A stretch of DNA of 64,000 bases, taken from positions 124,001 to 188,000 of the forward strand of contig RSEE01000111.1 in assembly GCA_003971905.1 (NCBI GenBank), read 5' to 3'. Positions 48,834-61,483 of this stretch are shown here, piece after piece (positions within the stretch are counted from its first letter, which is position 1; the number at the start of each line of letters is the position of its first letter). Both the position numbers and the translations under genes were made by a program. This DNA is from Moniliella sp. 'wahieum'. Its lineage: Eukaryota > Basidiomycota > Moniliellomycetes > Moniliellales > Moniliellaceae. The notes under the pieces were generated by a model, which worked only from the letters and a program-made list of their open reading frames with translations, was not told the DNA's origin and made no database searches.

Positions 48834-50508
48834 TTAGCGGCCAATGTACTTGAGCTCGAGCCAGCGGAGCACCGGGAAGGTAATCCCAGTAAAACCCGAG
48901 GCCAGTTCAAAGCCAATGTCCCCGCCAAATGTCTTGGCAATCGGCGCCGTCCACCACGTTTGCGACATGCCCAGCACAACTCCCACCACGCCGGCGATAA
49001 ACGCACCCACAGCGGCAAGACTGATGGGCAGCTTCTTGCGGTTGTTCCAAGTGTGCTCAACGTGGTAGTTCTTAAAGTCGCCTTTGCGGAAGATAAAGTG
49101 CTCTTCGAGCACCACCGTGACAAAGATGGCAAGCCAGTAGCCCAGGATGCCCATAAAGTCTTGCAAACTGGTCGCAAACGAGTTGAAGCCCACAATGCCA
49201 ATCGGGATGTAAATCGCGGTCACAATGATTGGCCAGATGAGACGGGGCAAGGCTGCGAGGTATGCGAGATGACCGATACCGAAAGACCCATCGAGTACAC
49301 GTTGACCACATTGTTGGCCACCACCGAAAGCACCAGAATGACCATAAAGAACTTGCCGCCGCCTCCCATGGGGGGAACCAGCACCTCGCGCAGCAGACCA
49401 CCCAGCTCGTGGTCCTGGTACCCATTGTACCACCGCACCAATGCAGGGTTGGATCCAGGAATGATGTTGCCATCAGCATCGGCCACGCTGGTTGCGCCAC
49501 TGGCAATGGCCGCCCCGAGGAACATGAGCAAAAGACAAGGAATGACAATGCCGGCATAGGTGTACATGAAGATTCGTCTCCTTGGCGCATTCTCCGGCAT
49601 GTACACATTGTAATCCGAAGCAAGAGAGACCCAGCCAATCACAAAGCCCCATACGGTCCCGCCAAAGCTCAGCACACTCGCCGCTTCGGCCTGGCCCACG
49701 TTCATCGGAAGCGACACAAAGTGCTTGCCCGCAACGCCGCAGGTGACCACAAACGCAACAAACGTAGGAACCCAAGCGATCATCTCGTAGTAGTGCACAA
49801 CCCGGTACCCAAACAGACCCACGCATAGCGTGATCATCCCAATGATGACCACGCCCGGTGCGCCGTGGAGGTGGAAGTTGTCAACGCCATCCAGCACTTG
49901 GGCACCACTGATGTGTTGGAAATGGACCAGCCGACGCAGGCCATGCAGTTGAGCAGCGCGACCCACTTGGCACCGTAGTAGCCCCACGCGTACCGAGATG
50001 CGGTCATCTGCCGCAGTCCGAGTTGCGGACCAAACGTAGCGCAAAACGCAGGGAAGCAACCGGCAAAGAGCACGAAAAAGCCAATCGTCAACAACGAGTC
50101 ACCCAAGTGCAACCCAAACGCAAATGGGCCCAGTACGCCAATGGAAAAGGAGGGCACACAGCAGTTGGCCGCCAGCCAAACCATCATGTTGCCCCACAGC
50201 CGAGGGTCCGACCGTTCCGATGTCTTGACCCGCTCAATCGCACGCGCTTCAATCCCCATCCGACGCTCAAGGCGGTGGTTGTATTCGGCCATACGCCCAA
50301 GGAACCGGCCAAACTTGTTGTTGGGCAATACGATCGGCTTGTCCACATTGTCCGGGTCCTCAGGATCTTCGTCGTTAAACGAAGCCAGTTCAATCCCATC
50401 CTGCAGCGTCTTCTCGTCGTGACGGAACTTGTCAGACGAGCCGCCACTGGATGGTGGCAAGGACTGCTTCTCAATGTCGTCGTGCGCCTCCAACGACTGA
50501 ACACGCAT
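48834..50508 (-). CDS. NCS1 purine-cytosine permease (Fcy2 type)
   Basis: This plasma-membrane H+ symporter for cytosine and purines belongs to the fungal FCY2 branch of NCS1. The N-terminus is hydrophilic (MRVQSLEAHDDIEKQSLPPS) with an acidic patch. Family motifs include RLERRMGIEARAIERV, RLWGNMMVWLAANC, FSIGVLGPFAFGL, FGPQLGLRQMTASRYAWGYY, SFGGTVWGFVIGWVSLASDY, VYMPENAPRRRIF, and WLAIFVTVVLEEHFIFRKGD near the end. About twelve hydrophobic membrane segments can be followed. It has no intron and about 558 residues, normal for the family, with a TAA stop at 48834-48836. Two frame changes, near 49950 and 49250, interrupt it. The substrate is inferred from the family only. Confidence 0.9.
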
Positions 50509-53500
50509 GATGGTGAGCGTGCAGGGGACGGGGTGGGAGTGGTGTGCGGGGGGGAGGGGGAGGGAGTGCACGAGCGCACGGCCTATATGGTGGGAGGAAG
50601 GTCGAGGGCCAACAAGGCAGGAACGGGATGCCAAAAAATGCTGCTACAGACACTGCAGCAGAGGTGCAAAAGTTTTGAAAGAGAAGACCATTGCAGAGAA
50701 GCGATACGGGTGCAACGAGAGTCACACGCTCCCTCTGCTGGCCCAAACAGCACCAGTGCCCGTTGGACGTTGGAGCAAAGAGCAAGCCACCGCTGGGCGC
50801 ATTTGACAATGCTGGCGCCCGAGTCTTCTTGGCTGACTAGGGGCCTCACGCCCTCAGGCCCTGCGCCGCAAACCGGCCGGCAACGAACCCTGCGGCCTGG
50901 CGTGGCAAACCTGCCGCCGGCAGCGGGGGGCGGGCAAAAAGGAACGGACGTTGTCCCGACCAACGTCGGTTCAGCGGGTGCAAATATGCAGAGACGACCG
51001 GTGCGTGCCACGCCTACCAGGCCCGGCACTCCCCCAGTGCCCGCCCCGGCTCACCCACAACGCAATATTCCGTCTGAGTACTCAGACTCGCCGGTCGCTA
51101 GGTCACTAGGTCACGAGTCCTAGTCACTCCCCGAAGCTTCTGAAACTTCTGGTGCTTGGCTCAAGCGCCCAGGTGCCCAAGGTTCAGATTCAGAGTTCAG
51201 ATCTCAGACGTCGAGACGTTCGGGCTCAGCGTGCTCAGCGCACAGGCTGAGCTCAGCCTGATCTCTTCCTCGGCTGGCCTGGGACGCACCAGGCCGCAGG
51301 GCGCCAAGCAGGCCCGGCAAATCAAGGAGAACCAGGCCCAAACCATGTGGGCGTAGCGTCCCTGACGGGGCACTGCCGCCGTGCCACCATTGACGGGACC
51401 GCTTGGCGCCACAGCACCACACCAGTGTCGGACCCCGAGGTCGGGGTGTGGCTTCGCCCACCTTGGGTGGCTCGCAGCACGGGGGCACACTACCCGTCCT
51501 GATAAGGCACTGTGCCGGTATGGAGAAATAGGATTTTTTAGCCGCGTATGCTGAGCGCTGACATGGGCAGGAGATCCGGGGGGCGGTAGGCGGCAGAACT
51601 TGGGCCTTAGGGCGTCAGGCCGCATCAGGCCTCAGGGGGCGGCAGGAGCGGCAGGGGCGCAAGAGGAGGGGCAGCGGATGGTACCTGTGCGATAGCCGTT
51701 GCTTGCCGCGGGACATAGGACCCTGCGCGAGCAAGTGGCTGTCCCGTCCTCTGCCTGCGCTGAGGACACAGCACTGTCGCTGTGCCCGTTGTCTGCCGTC
51801 ACTATCACTAGTCACTGGGTCACCTGAGTCACAATGCACCAGTTTCCCTGCACTGGCCCCTGCATCACGCGTTCCCTTTCCAGTGAAGCTCTTGAAGCTC
51901 TTGAAGCTTGACGCGTGACGTGTGGCGATAACCGATAAGTCGATAAGGAAGCTTGAAGCTGGAAGCTGGAAGCTTGAAGTGAAAACGGAATATAGCCGTT
52001 GGTCACTAGCACTGTCACTTCGTCACTTACCAGTTACTAATCATTAATCACTTTAATCACTCGCTGAGTAGCAGTCGGGTGGTTGCCATGCGTCCACATG
52101 CCCCTACCAGGGTACCCTTCCTGGGTACCCGCAATGCACCCTATATATTCATCTGCATCACAGCATGCGCACGGCTGCCGTGCAGGTCAAAGCAAGCATT
52201 TCATTGCGCCAACGGCAATGCTTCGTCTGTTTGTGCCCTCTTCTATGCTAGTTTTCTTCTTCCTTTGCCTTTACTTCTTCGCGAGACGGGCCGCAAAAAA
52301 TCGGGATCTCCCCTTCTCCACGTGTCTACTGCAGCACGTGTCGGCTCATCAAGTTCATTGCCGTGTCAGCAAGGTTTAACACGGTTAGTTTAACGTCGTA
52401 GACATGCTCAGTCGATCAGAGAAAAGCTCGTTAATCATGCTAACGCGCCAACGGGCATCCACGTCCCAAACAACTCTGATGTCCGGTAAGAAACACATAC
52501 ACTTTATTGTTATCAGGCACAATCGGTAATACAGGAAGCTTGAGGGTATTGGGCTCCTCCATATGAAGGCACGAAGAGGGACATGCCGGATACTGACCGA
52601 TGTGTGTATCATCGACATTATCGATATCATCCTCGATCGAGCACGAACCACATACGCATCCCTCTCTTCTACCACAAGGTTCCTACACGTTCCTGTCCCT
52701 CCTTTCAAGGCAATTTCCCCCGCAGTTTGTTTCCTTCTCCGGATTAACTTTCCTATGTTCCTCTCTCTCTCCTCGTTGAGACAACACGTTATTTTCTGTG
52801 TTCCTTGGCCCCAGCGCGGCACAGATGATGGTATAGCCGACTGTACGCACCCACGTCAGGCCTACTGTTAGGGTCTGCTCACATTCTAAGCTCACACCCT
52901 CCTGGAAGCTTGAGGCTTTGAGTCCGAGTGACTAGTGACTAGTGCCATCCACTGGCATCTCGGCCTATTGCTTGTTCGGCAAATCGGCAAATCGGGGGAT
53001 GTGTTTTGGTCACCGGTCAGGGTTCTCAGGCCGACCAGACGAAGAGTTAGGTCTTCAGGTACTTTTCATGCACTTCATGCACTTCATGAGAGCCTCATGT
53101 ACTTCATGCACCATGGGCCTCATGTTGCCTCGGTCTCAGGCACTCTTCAGGCAACATATGGGCATCAGGCCTCAGGCCTGGCCTTAGGACCTCAGGCTGA
53201 GGCCTCATGCACTGGTGGCGGGAAAACTATTCGCAAGTTTTAAGTGCCTAAAAAGGTAAAAAAAATACGTACTCTGCAACGCGCCTGCCTGTCTGGCTTG
53301 GTTCGATGCTTAACGCGCTAAACGTTTACCGTTTACCGGATACCGTTTGCCGTTCATTGATACGGGTTACACATTATACGTTACGCGTTACGATCTCATC
53401 ACGTACATCGTGCGTCGTACTCCATCCTCCCTCTCCACCTCGCTTCGGCAGGTTATCATCGACCCACGTATGGGAGGGTACCTCTGGCCGCTGGTAGCCG

Positions 53501-53803
53501 TCGCCATCCGCCGGCGGCGCCGCCCCACGGGCCGCGCCTCTCGACTGTCTGAGGAGCGCGGCTGCCCCCGCGCTCTTGAGAACATGGCACACCCGTATTC
53601 CTACCACGAAAGTCGGCCAGCTGCTTGGCCAAAAATGGGGTCGACTGACTGTAGCCTACCCGTGGTTTGGCCCTGGCGCCGGCTGCAAAGACGCCCGCAC
53701 GAGACCAATACGTCCTTAGGCCTTAGGCGGGTACGCATAGTCGATGTCTTTCGGACGTCCAGCTTGGTACCTGCCTTCCGTTCCAGCGTAACCCGCCACC
53801 GCC
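50509..53803. other. Gene-poor region with dispersed short words
   Basis: I see no conserved gene. Local clusters of words fill much of it: CTCAGC/GCTGAGC near 51225-51260, CTTGAAG units at 51890-51980, GTCAC/CACTAG at 51800-52060, ACTTCATGC units at 53062-53115, and GGCCTCAGG palindromes at 53165-53210. A stretch at 52490-52860 is less GC-rich. The permease promoter occupies the left end. Confidence 0.5.
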
Positions 53804-54691
53804 TTGGGTCCGCAACGAATACGCTCAGAGCAGCCTACACAACCAGGCACCGCTGTCTCGCTACCTTCCTATTCTGTCCACCTGAGGGAACCTTCTTTTG
53901 AGGAGGGGCAGTCTTTCTTACATGAAGAGGATGTATCTGTCTCGATATCATCTTATACTCCTAGTACACGTCTCTTCGACACCCCAGGCTGGCGGGACTG
54001 TTCGCCAAAGCATCAGCCGTTGTTGCGACGCTGACTTTACCGATCGCGGTGCACGTCCGGCCTCACCAGCTCCCAGGCTCCACAGGCTCTGAAGAGTGTT
54101 CATGCGCACGTACCCGCGTAAACCACCGACTAGTAGCCTTCTCCCGTAACCCTCCTCTCCTGCTTCCTACCGCAGATGCCCATATCTCGCCCGAAATCGA
54201 TCGCCTACGCAACTGTCCTCAACGCTTCAGTATCCATTGCGGTCTCCATCACCGAGTGAACCAGGACGTCGCTACATTTTTGTTCCGCCCCTACATGTTT
54301 CTTGGCCTTACTCGCGCCATCCTACGGGCGATAGTCAACTCGCCTCGTCTCCATCGGGACACTCTCTCTGTTCGACGAAACCTTCGATGAGAATACCCCA
54401 CCCGCATCTCCTAGTCTCCGATTGTGCTTTCCTCTGCATCATGCACCTCCAGATAGTCGCCACAAATTAGAGGTTCGAGCATGGGTGATGACGAAAACGA
54501 TGGTGAACCCGTCGGGAGTTGGATGGCGTGCACAACAGAAGAGCCACAGTACATGCAAGAGTCCGACTCGCTTCGGCATTTTGGAGCAGCTGCAGTACAC
54601 CACATTTGTATCTAGTAGGAGACGGGGTGGGCTCGAGACTCAGAGGCACTCTAGTCGTACATTTCTGCGTATTTTAGGATGCGACGGCTGA
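53804..54691 (+). other. Possible coding trace, unknown product
   Basis: Overlapping plus-strand frames show Ser/Pro-rich text (SLPSYSVHLREPSFEEGQSF, SISSYTPSTRLFDTPGW) that could belong to one frame-broken gene. I recognise no domain and cannot define a start, stop or intron, so this is only a candidate. Confidence 0.2.
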
Positions 54692-55197
54692 CCCAAACTG
54701 TCACGGGGCGATGATTGAGCCGCCTCTCCACGTCCTTATCGTCACTATCGCTTCTCGGCTTCTGTCCCTATCGTGACTCGGATTCTCTTCCTATCTAGAA
54801 AACCCACAACAATCATCGTTTCTCTCGCTCGCGCTCGTCTAAAATCTCCAGAACACCCCACATTGTTTTCGACTCGGTTTCTCGTCTCGTTTCTCACCTC
54901 GGGTCCCTCTACCCTTATTGACCCTCGCCTCTTCTCTCGCCTCGCCTCGTCCTCTCGCGCTTGGTCCCTTTTCTCCCCCTTGACTCGTTTCCTCCCCTTT
55001 TACACTGTAGACCTCTTGGTCTCCCCTTGTTCCCCTCTCTCTATAAACCTGCCTGCTCTTAGATCCAATGATGATGGCCCAAGTCGCCGACCATTCTTTC
55101 CCCTTCACCCTTCTTCTAGGCACTCCACTTCTAGACGAAACACCTTTCGATCAGCCCTCCCTCGCCCATCGGGGCTCCCCGCTTTCGCGTCCAGCCC

Positions 55198-56007
55198 CTA
55201 CACACACAACCTCTGCTCGCAGGCCGCTGCTCCTATCAGGAGATGGAGATGGGGGAAAGGATAGAGATCATATTCATCGAGTGGCATGGGAGCGAGGTAT
55301 ATATACCTCGGAGAAGAGGAGGCCGAGTGAGCTGACTCACACGGAGAAAACAAAAGGGGAGCATAGAACCAAAAGGGGAGACAGGATCTAGAACAAAACA
55401 GGGTCCAGTGAAACTGGTGAGCATCGGTGACCAGGTGAGTCTGGTCCCGACAGCTCCGGCTCTGCTCAACGCACAGCAAGGCATCACTCACGACCCTCCT
55501 ACGTTCACGCCAGTGAGCCTTGGACTTTGGATCTGAAACGCGTTCACAGTCCTCCGTGTGTCTTGTCTCCGATGGGCAGGGAAGGTCTCCGCCTGGGAAG
55601 CCAGCCACCACGTCACAAAAGGGAAGGAATGTTCCCGTTTGAAGAGCACGCATTGCATTGCGAAGAGAGGTTGACATGTACCTAGCGGTGCACGGGGGAT
55701 GGAGGAGGCATACGTCGACGGCAACAGGGGATGAGGCGACCACATCGGTGACCGCGAATAAAAAAAAGTGGAAAGGATGAGGATCATCTTCATCGAGGAG
55801 AACGGGGCCGAGGTATGTGTACCTCGGAGAAGACATGATCCTAGCTGAGTCACGTAGAGAAACAACGGGGAGGCTAAACATAAGGGGGAAACATGGTCTA
55901 GAACAAATCCAGGGCCTCGCAAACCTCCTGAGTAGGTGTGTTGACCAAGTGGATCTGATCCGAGAGCGAAGGACATGGAAGTATAGGGACCGTGCGTCTA
56001 CATACAC
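55198..56007 (-). CDS. Open frame of 269 codons with an internal duplication
   Basis: This minus-strand frame is uninterrupted for 810 bp, which is long for a gene-poor part of the window. It carries two copies, 172 codons apart and in the same frame, of a segment with the shared pattern CSR.C.P followed by SSPRY.YL.P..LDE.D..PF. The frame could code a small repeated protein, or it could be chance opening across a duplicated non-coding segment. No family is recognised. The initiator MYVDARSLY is followed by hydrophobic-basic text without a clear signal peptide. Confidence 0.25.
   Translation of the reverse strand: MYVDARSLYFHVLRSRIRSTWSTHLLRRFARPWICSRPCFPLMFSLPVVSLRDSARIMSSPRYTYLGPVLLDEDDPHPFHFFLFAVTDVVASSPVAVDVCLLHPPCTARYMSTSLRNAMRALQTGTFLPFCDVVAGFPGGDLPCPSETRHTEDCERVSDPKSKAHWRERRRVVSDALLCVEQSRSCRDQTHLVTDAHQFHWTLFCSRSCLPFWFYAPLLFSPCESAHSASSSPRYIYLAPMPLDEYDLYPFPHLHLLIGAAACEQRLCV
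55241..55460. repeat. Diverged direct repeat, copy A
   Basis: This segment of about 220 bp matches 55765-55985 at roughly 70% by eye. Shared blocks are GGAAAGGAT, GATCAT-TTCATCGAG, ACCTCGGAGAAGA and TCTAGAACAAA. It contains a perfect 18 bp palindrome, CGAGGTATATATACCTCG, at 55292-55309. Confidence 0.75.
55765..55985. repeat. Diverged direct repeat, copy B
   Basis: This is the second copy of the segment at 55241-55460. Its palindrome is kept as 8 bp arms, CCGAGGTA and TACCTCGG (55808-55815 and 55820-55827), around a 4-base loop. Confidence 0.75.
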
Positions 56008-58232
56008 ACAACAAGAATATTAGTTGTCAAGAGGGTATAGATTAGTACACAACATGAACCTGAGAAACGGTTCGTCCCCGCCCCAGGCGTTCTCTCCCCC
56101 GCCGCGCTTTTGCCCACGCTCCATCGTGTCGCCAGCAGCTCAGGGCAATCTTCGTCTCCCAACACTGGCGGTTGGTATCGATGGAAAGCTGCGGGGAGAT
56201 GTTTTGCTAGTGATGAACCACCTTTTCCAATGATGCTCTTTTGTTGGGCGCTCATATTCTTTCGCCCAAAAGTTACGCAGTAGTGTGTGGATGGGGAGGG
56301 CAGGACGCATGTGCTGATCTCGGCAGTGTGCCCGGAGTGGGTACTGTTTTGGTTTCCTTCGGGTACTGGTATCCCTCGCCTACGGCCAGCCAGCTCTGTG
56401 GGCTGTGCGCGCGGCAGTCGGGTGCGATGGTCAGCAACCTCAATATGGTCTTGCGATATATCTTGGCCTTTTGCGAAGTTGAGAGGAATACAACCAGAGT
56501 GTGACAGACAGCATCACATGTGTGACATGTGACGTTCGCCCGGAACTGACTGCTTTGTTCCGCTCACGCCGTGATAGAACGGTGTGCCAGGGGGTTGTTA
56601 GTTAGCCTTGTTCGCCTGCGACTGCCACAACACCACAGTGCCACACAGTGCCTCCGTGCCTTTGTTTGGCCCCTTCCTCCGCCACTGGCTGCCGGCCGTT
56701 CAGGCTGCCCCGTGCTGCCGCGGATCAGCGCCCGATCGATTCCCGATCGATGTCTCATTGATTCTCTATCAATCATTCCGCCCAGGATCTGCGCCAGCAC
56801 TCAGCCACCAAGTTTCTCCTTCTTCCTCCATCTGTTTTCACCTTCTGTCTGCGTCTGTGTCTGCGTCTGCGTCTGCATCGCCGCCGGGGTGGCGCTCTGC
56901 TTGAGCCAACAACAACCCCAAGCCAAACGTTGAATATTTGAGAGGAAAAAAAAAACCGACAGTTGGGCATCACACTCATCACACCGTAGGGATACGCCCC
57001 CCGTCCCCCGTCCCAACACGTCACATGTACGCGCGATGCGCTAAGCTAAGCTACGCGCTAAGCCGCTACGTTAGCGCTAAGCGCCATGTGTGATGCGTCA
57101 CACGTCACCCGCGTCACCCGCCCCTTTTGTCTGTCCCATGTCACGTGTCACATGGCCCAAGCGATGGCAGTTTAGCCACGTTGGGTACGTTGAGCGCGCT
57201 GAGCAGGGTTTAGCCTGTTTTTGTTCTGGGCTACGCAGGTGCTCTCCCTATGTTCGGGTGGACTACGTCCTACGTTGGCGCCTGGCATCGACATTGCCCG
57301 TCGGCTGGCAGGGCGCCAGTGTGTGCCACTTGGTGCACCCGGGCGTGTCCTTGCATGTCCGATGCTGCATGTGCAACGGACCCGCCCCAGGTCACACTGA
57401 TCGCAGGTGTGAGATCCGAGGGGGCGCTTCCTCTCGTGGGCTGCCTGGGGTGCCGGTACCGCACACGTAGCAGCTGTCCCCTCTCCTCCGTACTGGCCCT
57501 GTGCTGCGGGGTTTCCATCCGGCAGGGGGCAGCAATGCACGACAGCGCGTCCGTTCCGGGCGGGGGGAAGGCAGGCGGCACGAGGCGTGTGGCGGGCGTG
57601 ATGCGACGTGCATGGTGCGTGTGGGATGGGGGGCCGAAAGCGCTACTGTGCGGCGGATGTGCATGCCGGACAGCACATCACCGGCCGGGTGCGCTGCGCG
57701 GGACACTGCTGGCCAGCGCGGGCTGTCGCGCGCGGCACCTGGCCAGTATGTACTTTCGCACGGCAGCGCCAGTGACTAGGTACTGCGAGTGCGTCGCCAC
57801 GGGGCGGGTGCTGGGATAGCGCTCTTTTATACGTGGGGGTGGATGCGCGGGCACGGGGGCGGTGTGCCCCGCACACTGCCGCCGTGCTGCCGGAATGTCA
57901 CGGCCAGGCACGGCCGGGGGCGCGCACACTGGCCGGGTGCGGGCGTGGGGCTGTCGAGCGGACGGCTGGGCGCGGGTGCCTGCTGCAGGTCGGGCGCCGG
58001 AGCACGCCCGGGCCCAGGCAGCTGGGACGGCGGTGCATGATGGGTGGGGCGGATGGGTGATGGCAGCGGCCTTCGCATGCGTACGGAGAGCATGCAGACG
58101 CCCAGCGGCATTATGCAGCAGCCACCCCCCCCCCCCCCCTTGCGCCCCCAGCGCCCCGCCTGCCCCACCGCCACCACCACCACCACTGCCACCACCACTG
58201 CCACCACCACCACCACCCCCCTTCTTCCTGCG
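56008..58232. other. Gene-poor region upstream of the GT90 gene
   Basis: No conserved coding sequence is visible. There are GTCTGC units at 56844-56878, GCTAAGC words at 57035-57085 and GTCAC words at 57095-57155. The last 400 bp is very GC-rich with a TTTTATA box near 57826-57832, then poly-C and CCACCA repeats just before the ATG of the GT90 gene. Confidence 0.5.
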
Positions 58233-60095
58233 ATGGCCAAGTACGACGAGCTGTCGCCCGAGGAGTACGAGCTGCGCTCCCGCCCATCCAGCGAGATGGC
58301 CGGCTACGACCCCTCGCCCCCCCCGCATCTGCAGATGCGCCACCCGCACCCGCCCCCCGCCGACACGCCCCTGCCGCTCCACATGCCCGCCTTTCTCACC
58401 CGCCACAAGCCCCAGGAGTCGGAGAGCAACATCTCCTGCCCTCGTCTGACCCCGCCTCCACCCCCCCTCCTCCCGCCGCTTCGCCCTTCTCCCCCCCCCA
58501 CCCTCCCCGTGGCGCTGGCCCTTGTCGCCGTCGTCCTCCTTGTCGTCCTCTACGTCGCCAGGCCGCCCACCTCGGCCTCCAACTTGGCCGCCGCCTTCCG
58601 TGGCAAGGCACAGGGATGGGCTACAGCATCGACCAGGACTTCCGCGTCCTCGCCCACACCAAGCCCCGCTACAACGACCCCTTCAACCCAGACGACCTCA
58701 CCTTCACCGAGGAGGAGTGCGACGCCTACTTCCCCGACCTGTACAAGGACATTGACCGCAGCGTCGCCTTCTACTCCCAGCCCCAACACAAGTGCGTACT
58801 ACCCTTTCTTTCTTCGCTGCTTCCATTCTACCCGTCCCGTCCCTTCCCGTCCCGTCCCTTCCCGTCCCCTCCCCTCCGTGCACGGGCACCATAGCTCACC
58901 ATCATCCTCAGACTCACATGGGAGTACCTCGAAAAGTCGTGTTCCGAGCCGAATTGGTCCCACCTGCGTGTGTTAATCCTCAACAATCGTCTCTACATCA
59001 AGTCCTACCGCTCAGCAGCTTTACTCGCAGCCAATCTACCCTGGCCCTGCTGCACCAGTCCCCATCACCGCACGGAGCCTCTGCCCAACGTCGAGTTCTG
59101 TATCGGGCTGGAAGACTGGCCTGGGCGGGGCAAGTTTAGCCTGGACCGCGCGCCTAACGACGAGGAGGTGTGGCTGATGCCCGACTACTCGTTCTTTTCC
59201 TGGCCGGAACACGTGGGAACGTACAGCGACGTCCGTCGTCGCATTGAGCAGGTGGAAGCGGCCACCCCGTGGGACTCCAAGATTCCCAAACTGTTCTGGC
59301 GCGGCAACATGAACGTCGGCCGGGCGGATCGGGTGGCGATGGCCAAGCGGCCGAGGGGTACCCGTGGAACGATATCAAGCCCGTCAACTGGACCTCGGGT
59401 GAAAACGCTGTCAAAATTGAGGACCACTGCAAATGGAAGTTCCAGGGCTTTGCCGATGGCAATTCGTACAGGTACGTCTCGCGTTCACTTCCCCACCCTC
59501 ACACACTCTATCGCTGCTCTCCCTGCTGTGGACGGGGACCTGTACTGACCTCTTGTCCCGTTCCTTTTCTTCCCCCGCAGCGGCAGGCTACGCTACTTGC
59601 AGAACTGCAAGACGGTCATTATCACCCACTCGCCACGCTGGCTGCAGCACTGGACCCACCTGTACAATTCCGATTGGTCCTCGCCCGACCAAAACATTGT
59701 CATGGTGCCCTACCCGCGTGATGCGCCGGCTCCCACGGGTCCGCTCCCCACGAGCAACCCCGACGACGCGCGGCTGATTAATCCTAATGCGTTCCAATCC
59801 GACCAGCCCGACCGGACGTGGGAACGATTGCCCGAGACGATGAACTTGCTGTTGCAAATGATGCCAAGGCGAAACAGATTGCCGAGACGCAGTGGAACTT
59901 TTTCCGCAACCGCTACGTCTCCCCGCGTCGGCCACGTGCTATTGGCGCAAAGCGATCAAGGGGTACGCGTCCGTGCAGAACTACACGGTTGCCTTGAACG
60001 GGAACGAAACGTCGTTTGAGAGCTGGAGCTTGATGGGCATGCGCACCTCCAAATGGCGCGACGGCATTCAACGCCGTCGTGCGGTCCGGGTGTAG
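58233..60095 (+). CDS. CAP10-like GT90 glycosyltransferase, type II membrane protein
   Basis: The product is a likely Golgi xylosyl- or related transferase of the CAP10/KDELC/POGLUT group. MAKYDELSPEEYELRSRPSS opens a Pro-rich cytosolic tail of about 90 residues. One membrane anchor, VALALVAVVLLVVLYVA, follows, then a lumenal catalytic region. Family blocks are PNVEFCIGLEDWPG, SFFSWPEHVG, KLFWRGNMNVGRA, HCKWKFQGFADGNSYSGRLR, and LQHWTHLYNSD, with a C-terminal AETQWNFFRNRYVSP. Introns lie at 58792-58911 and 59472-59580 (TACTGAC branch). Length is about 545 residues; the stop is TAG at 60093-60095. Around five frame changes interrupt it, including just after the anchor. An in-frame upstream ATG at 58044 exists but would add only low-complexity text. 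Confidence 0.85.
58826..58880. repeat. CCCGT-rich repeat inside the GT90 intron
   Basis: CCCGTCCCGTCCCTT units repeat about three times within the first intron of the GT90 gene, which makes its polypyrimidine content unusually regular. Confidence 0.8.
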
Positions 60096-60505
60096 GAGGC
60101 ACCGGTCTCCTCCGTATCCCGTGCCCGCACCCGGCACTTATCGGTTGGCGCTTACTTGGTGGCACGTTTTTGTTTGCACGTCCAGATCACACGTTTCTTG
60201 TACAAGGGGATCTCATACCATTTTCTCTTTTCTCTTCTTTCCAGTTGTCGGCTGGCATTGGCCTTCTGTCTCTGATGCGTCTTCGTCATCATCGATCATC
60301 AGCCTTGGCTTGGCCACCTCCTAGCATCACCTCCTTTTTCCTGTTTAACGCAGGTCGTACTGTGGGCCCCCTACCCCCACACTTTCCTCGTTGCCTCTGA
60401 TTCTGCCTCCCCTCTTCCCTCCCCCCCACCTTTTCTCTGTTCAACCGGCAACCGGGCTCGATGGTCTCTCCTCCTTCCCTGGTCCTTTATTGCCGGATCT
60501 GTTCC

Positions 60506-60554
<49 letters not shown>

Positions 60555-60566
60555 CCTCTCTCTCTC

Positions 60567-60601
<35 letters not shown>

Positions 60602-61483
60602 GCCTTTGCTGCATCATGATTGCTACAGATTCTACCACAAAAAAGTACCAGGTACCAGCCACTCCAGGTACCAGCGCTTCCCTTGTAACTGCCGCGAGAA
60701 CTGGGCAAGCCGGCTAGCGTCGCAGTGCACTGACACTGTATCTCCGACTTGGTGAACGCGATGGGCGCTGAGCGCCAGGCAAGGAGGACTGCAACTGTGC
60801 CTACCAAAGTCGCGACCTTTATACAGTCGTAACGGCAACGTTAACGTGTAACTTGTAAAACGGGCAGAACAACGCCCCTCCCATCCTTGCCAATGGTCGT
60901 TTGTAGGCGTTCCGGCGGCTTCCCTTGGCGGTGCAGCAGCCGCATGCTCCTACGGCATTGGTAGATGTTGGGAGGGACGGAGAGGGCGGATGGGGGTAGA
61001 AGAAACCCAAGCGGCGACCCAATACAGCCTGCAGCCAGCCACAGCACACGAGCAGCGTCCCATATTTGGATTGATTGGCTCCATTGGCAGATCGCATTCA
61101 ACTTTCAAATACGCGCTCGCCAAACGACTTGGCCAGGCACTGGTCCAGTGTGTGTCCCCGGTGCGCTGCGTTGAGCGTGATGTGTCGGGATGAGTCACCG
61201 GGCGATGCGTCACGCGTCAACATCACGCGTCACGGTAGATGGCTGGCAATTTGGCACGACCGATTGGTTGATAAGCTGATCCCAAGCCTCCCGTCCACCT
61301 GCGCACGTGTGTTGCACACGACCGGAACGGCTTCGAGACGAGGCATTCCAGCTCCTGGGTCCTTGCGTGGGAGATGGGGATTGTCCCAGGACGTGGTTTC
61401 GCGACAAGGTGCACGAGGTGAGGCAGAACATGTCCACGTCCACGTTGGATGGCATTGCGCTTCAGGGACGTTCCTGATTTTCC
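60096..61483. other. Downstream region of GT90 with a long CT microsatellite
   Basis: No gene is seen. A CT array interrupted by CC (about 60506-60600) is the longest microsatellite in the window. A TATA-like element and GGTACC words follow. Confidence 0.5.
60506..60600. repeat. CT microsatellite
   Basis: About 95 bp of almost pure CT dinucleotides, broken by a few CC steps, form a polypyrimidine tract on the plus strand. Confidence 0.9.

Noticed and set aside
53437-53455. CTCGCTTCGGCAG resembles the 5' end of U6 snRNA
   Set aside because: The ACAGAGA box and the rest of U6 are absent downstream and there is no T-run terminator.
54748-54762. ATCGCTTCTCGGC resembles the 5' end of U2 snRNA
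   Set aside because: Only 13 bases match; the branch-site recognition and Sm regions of U2 do not follow.
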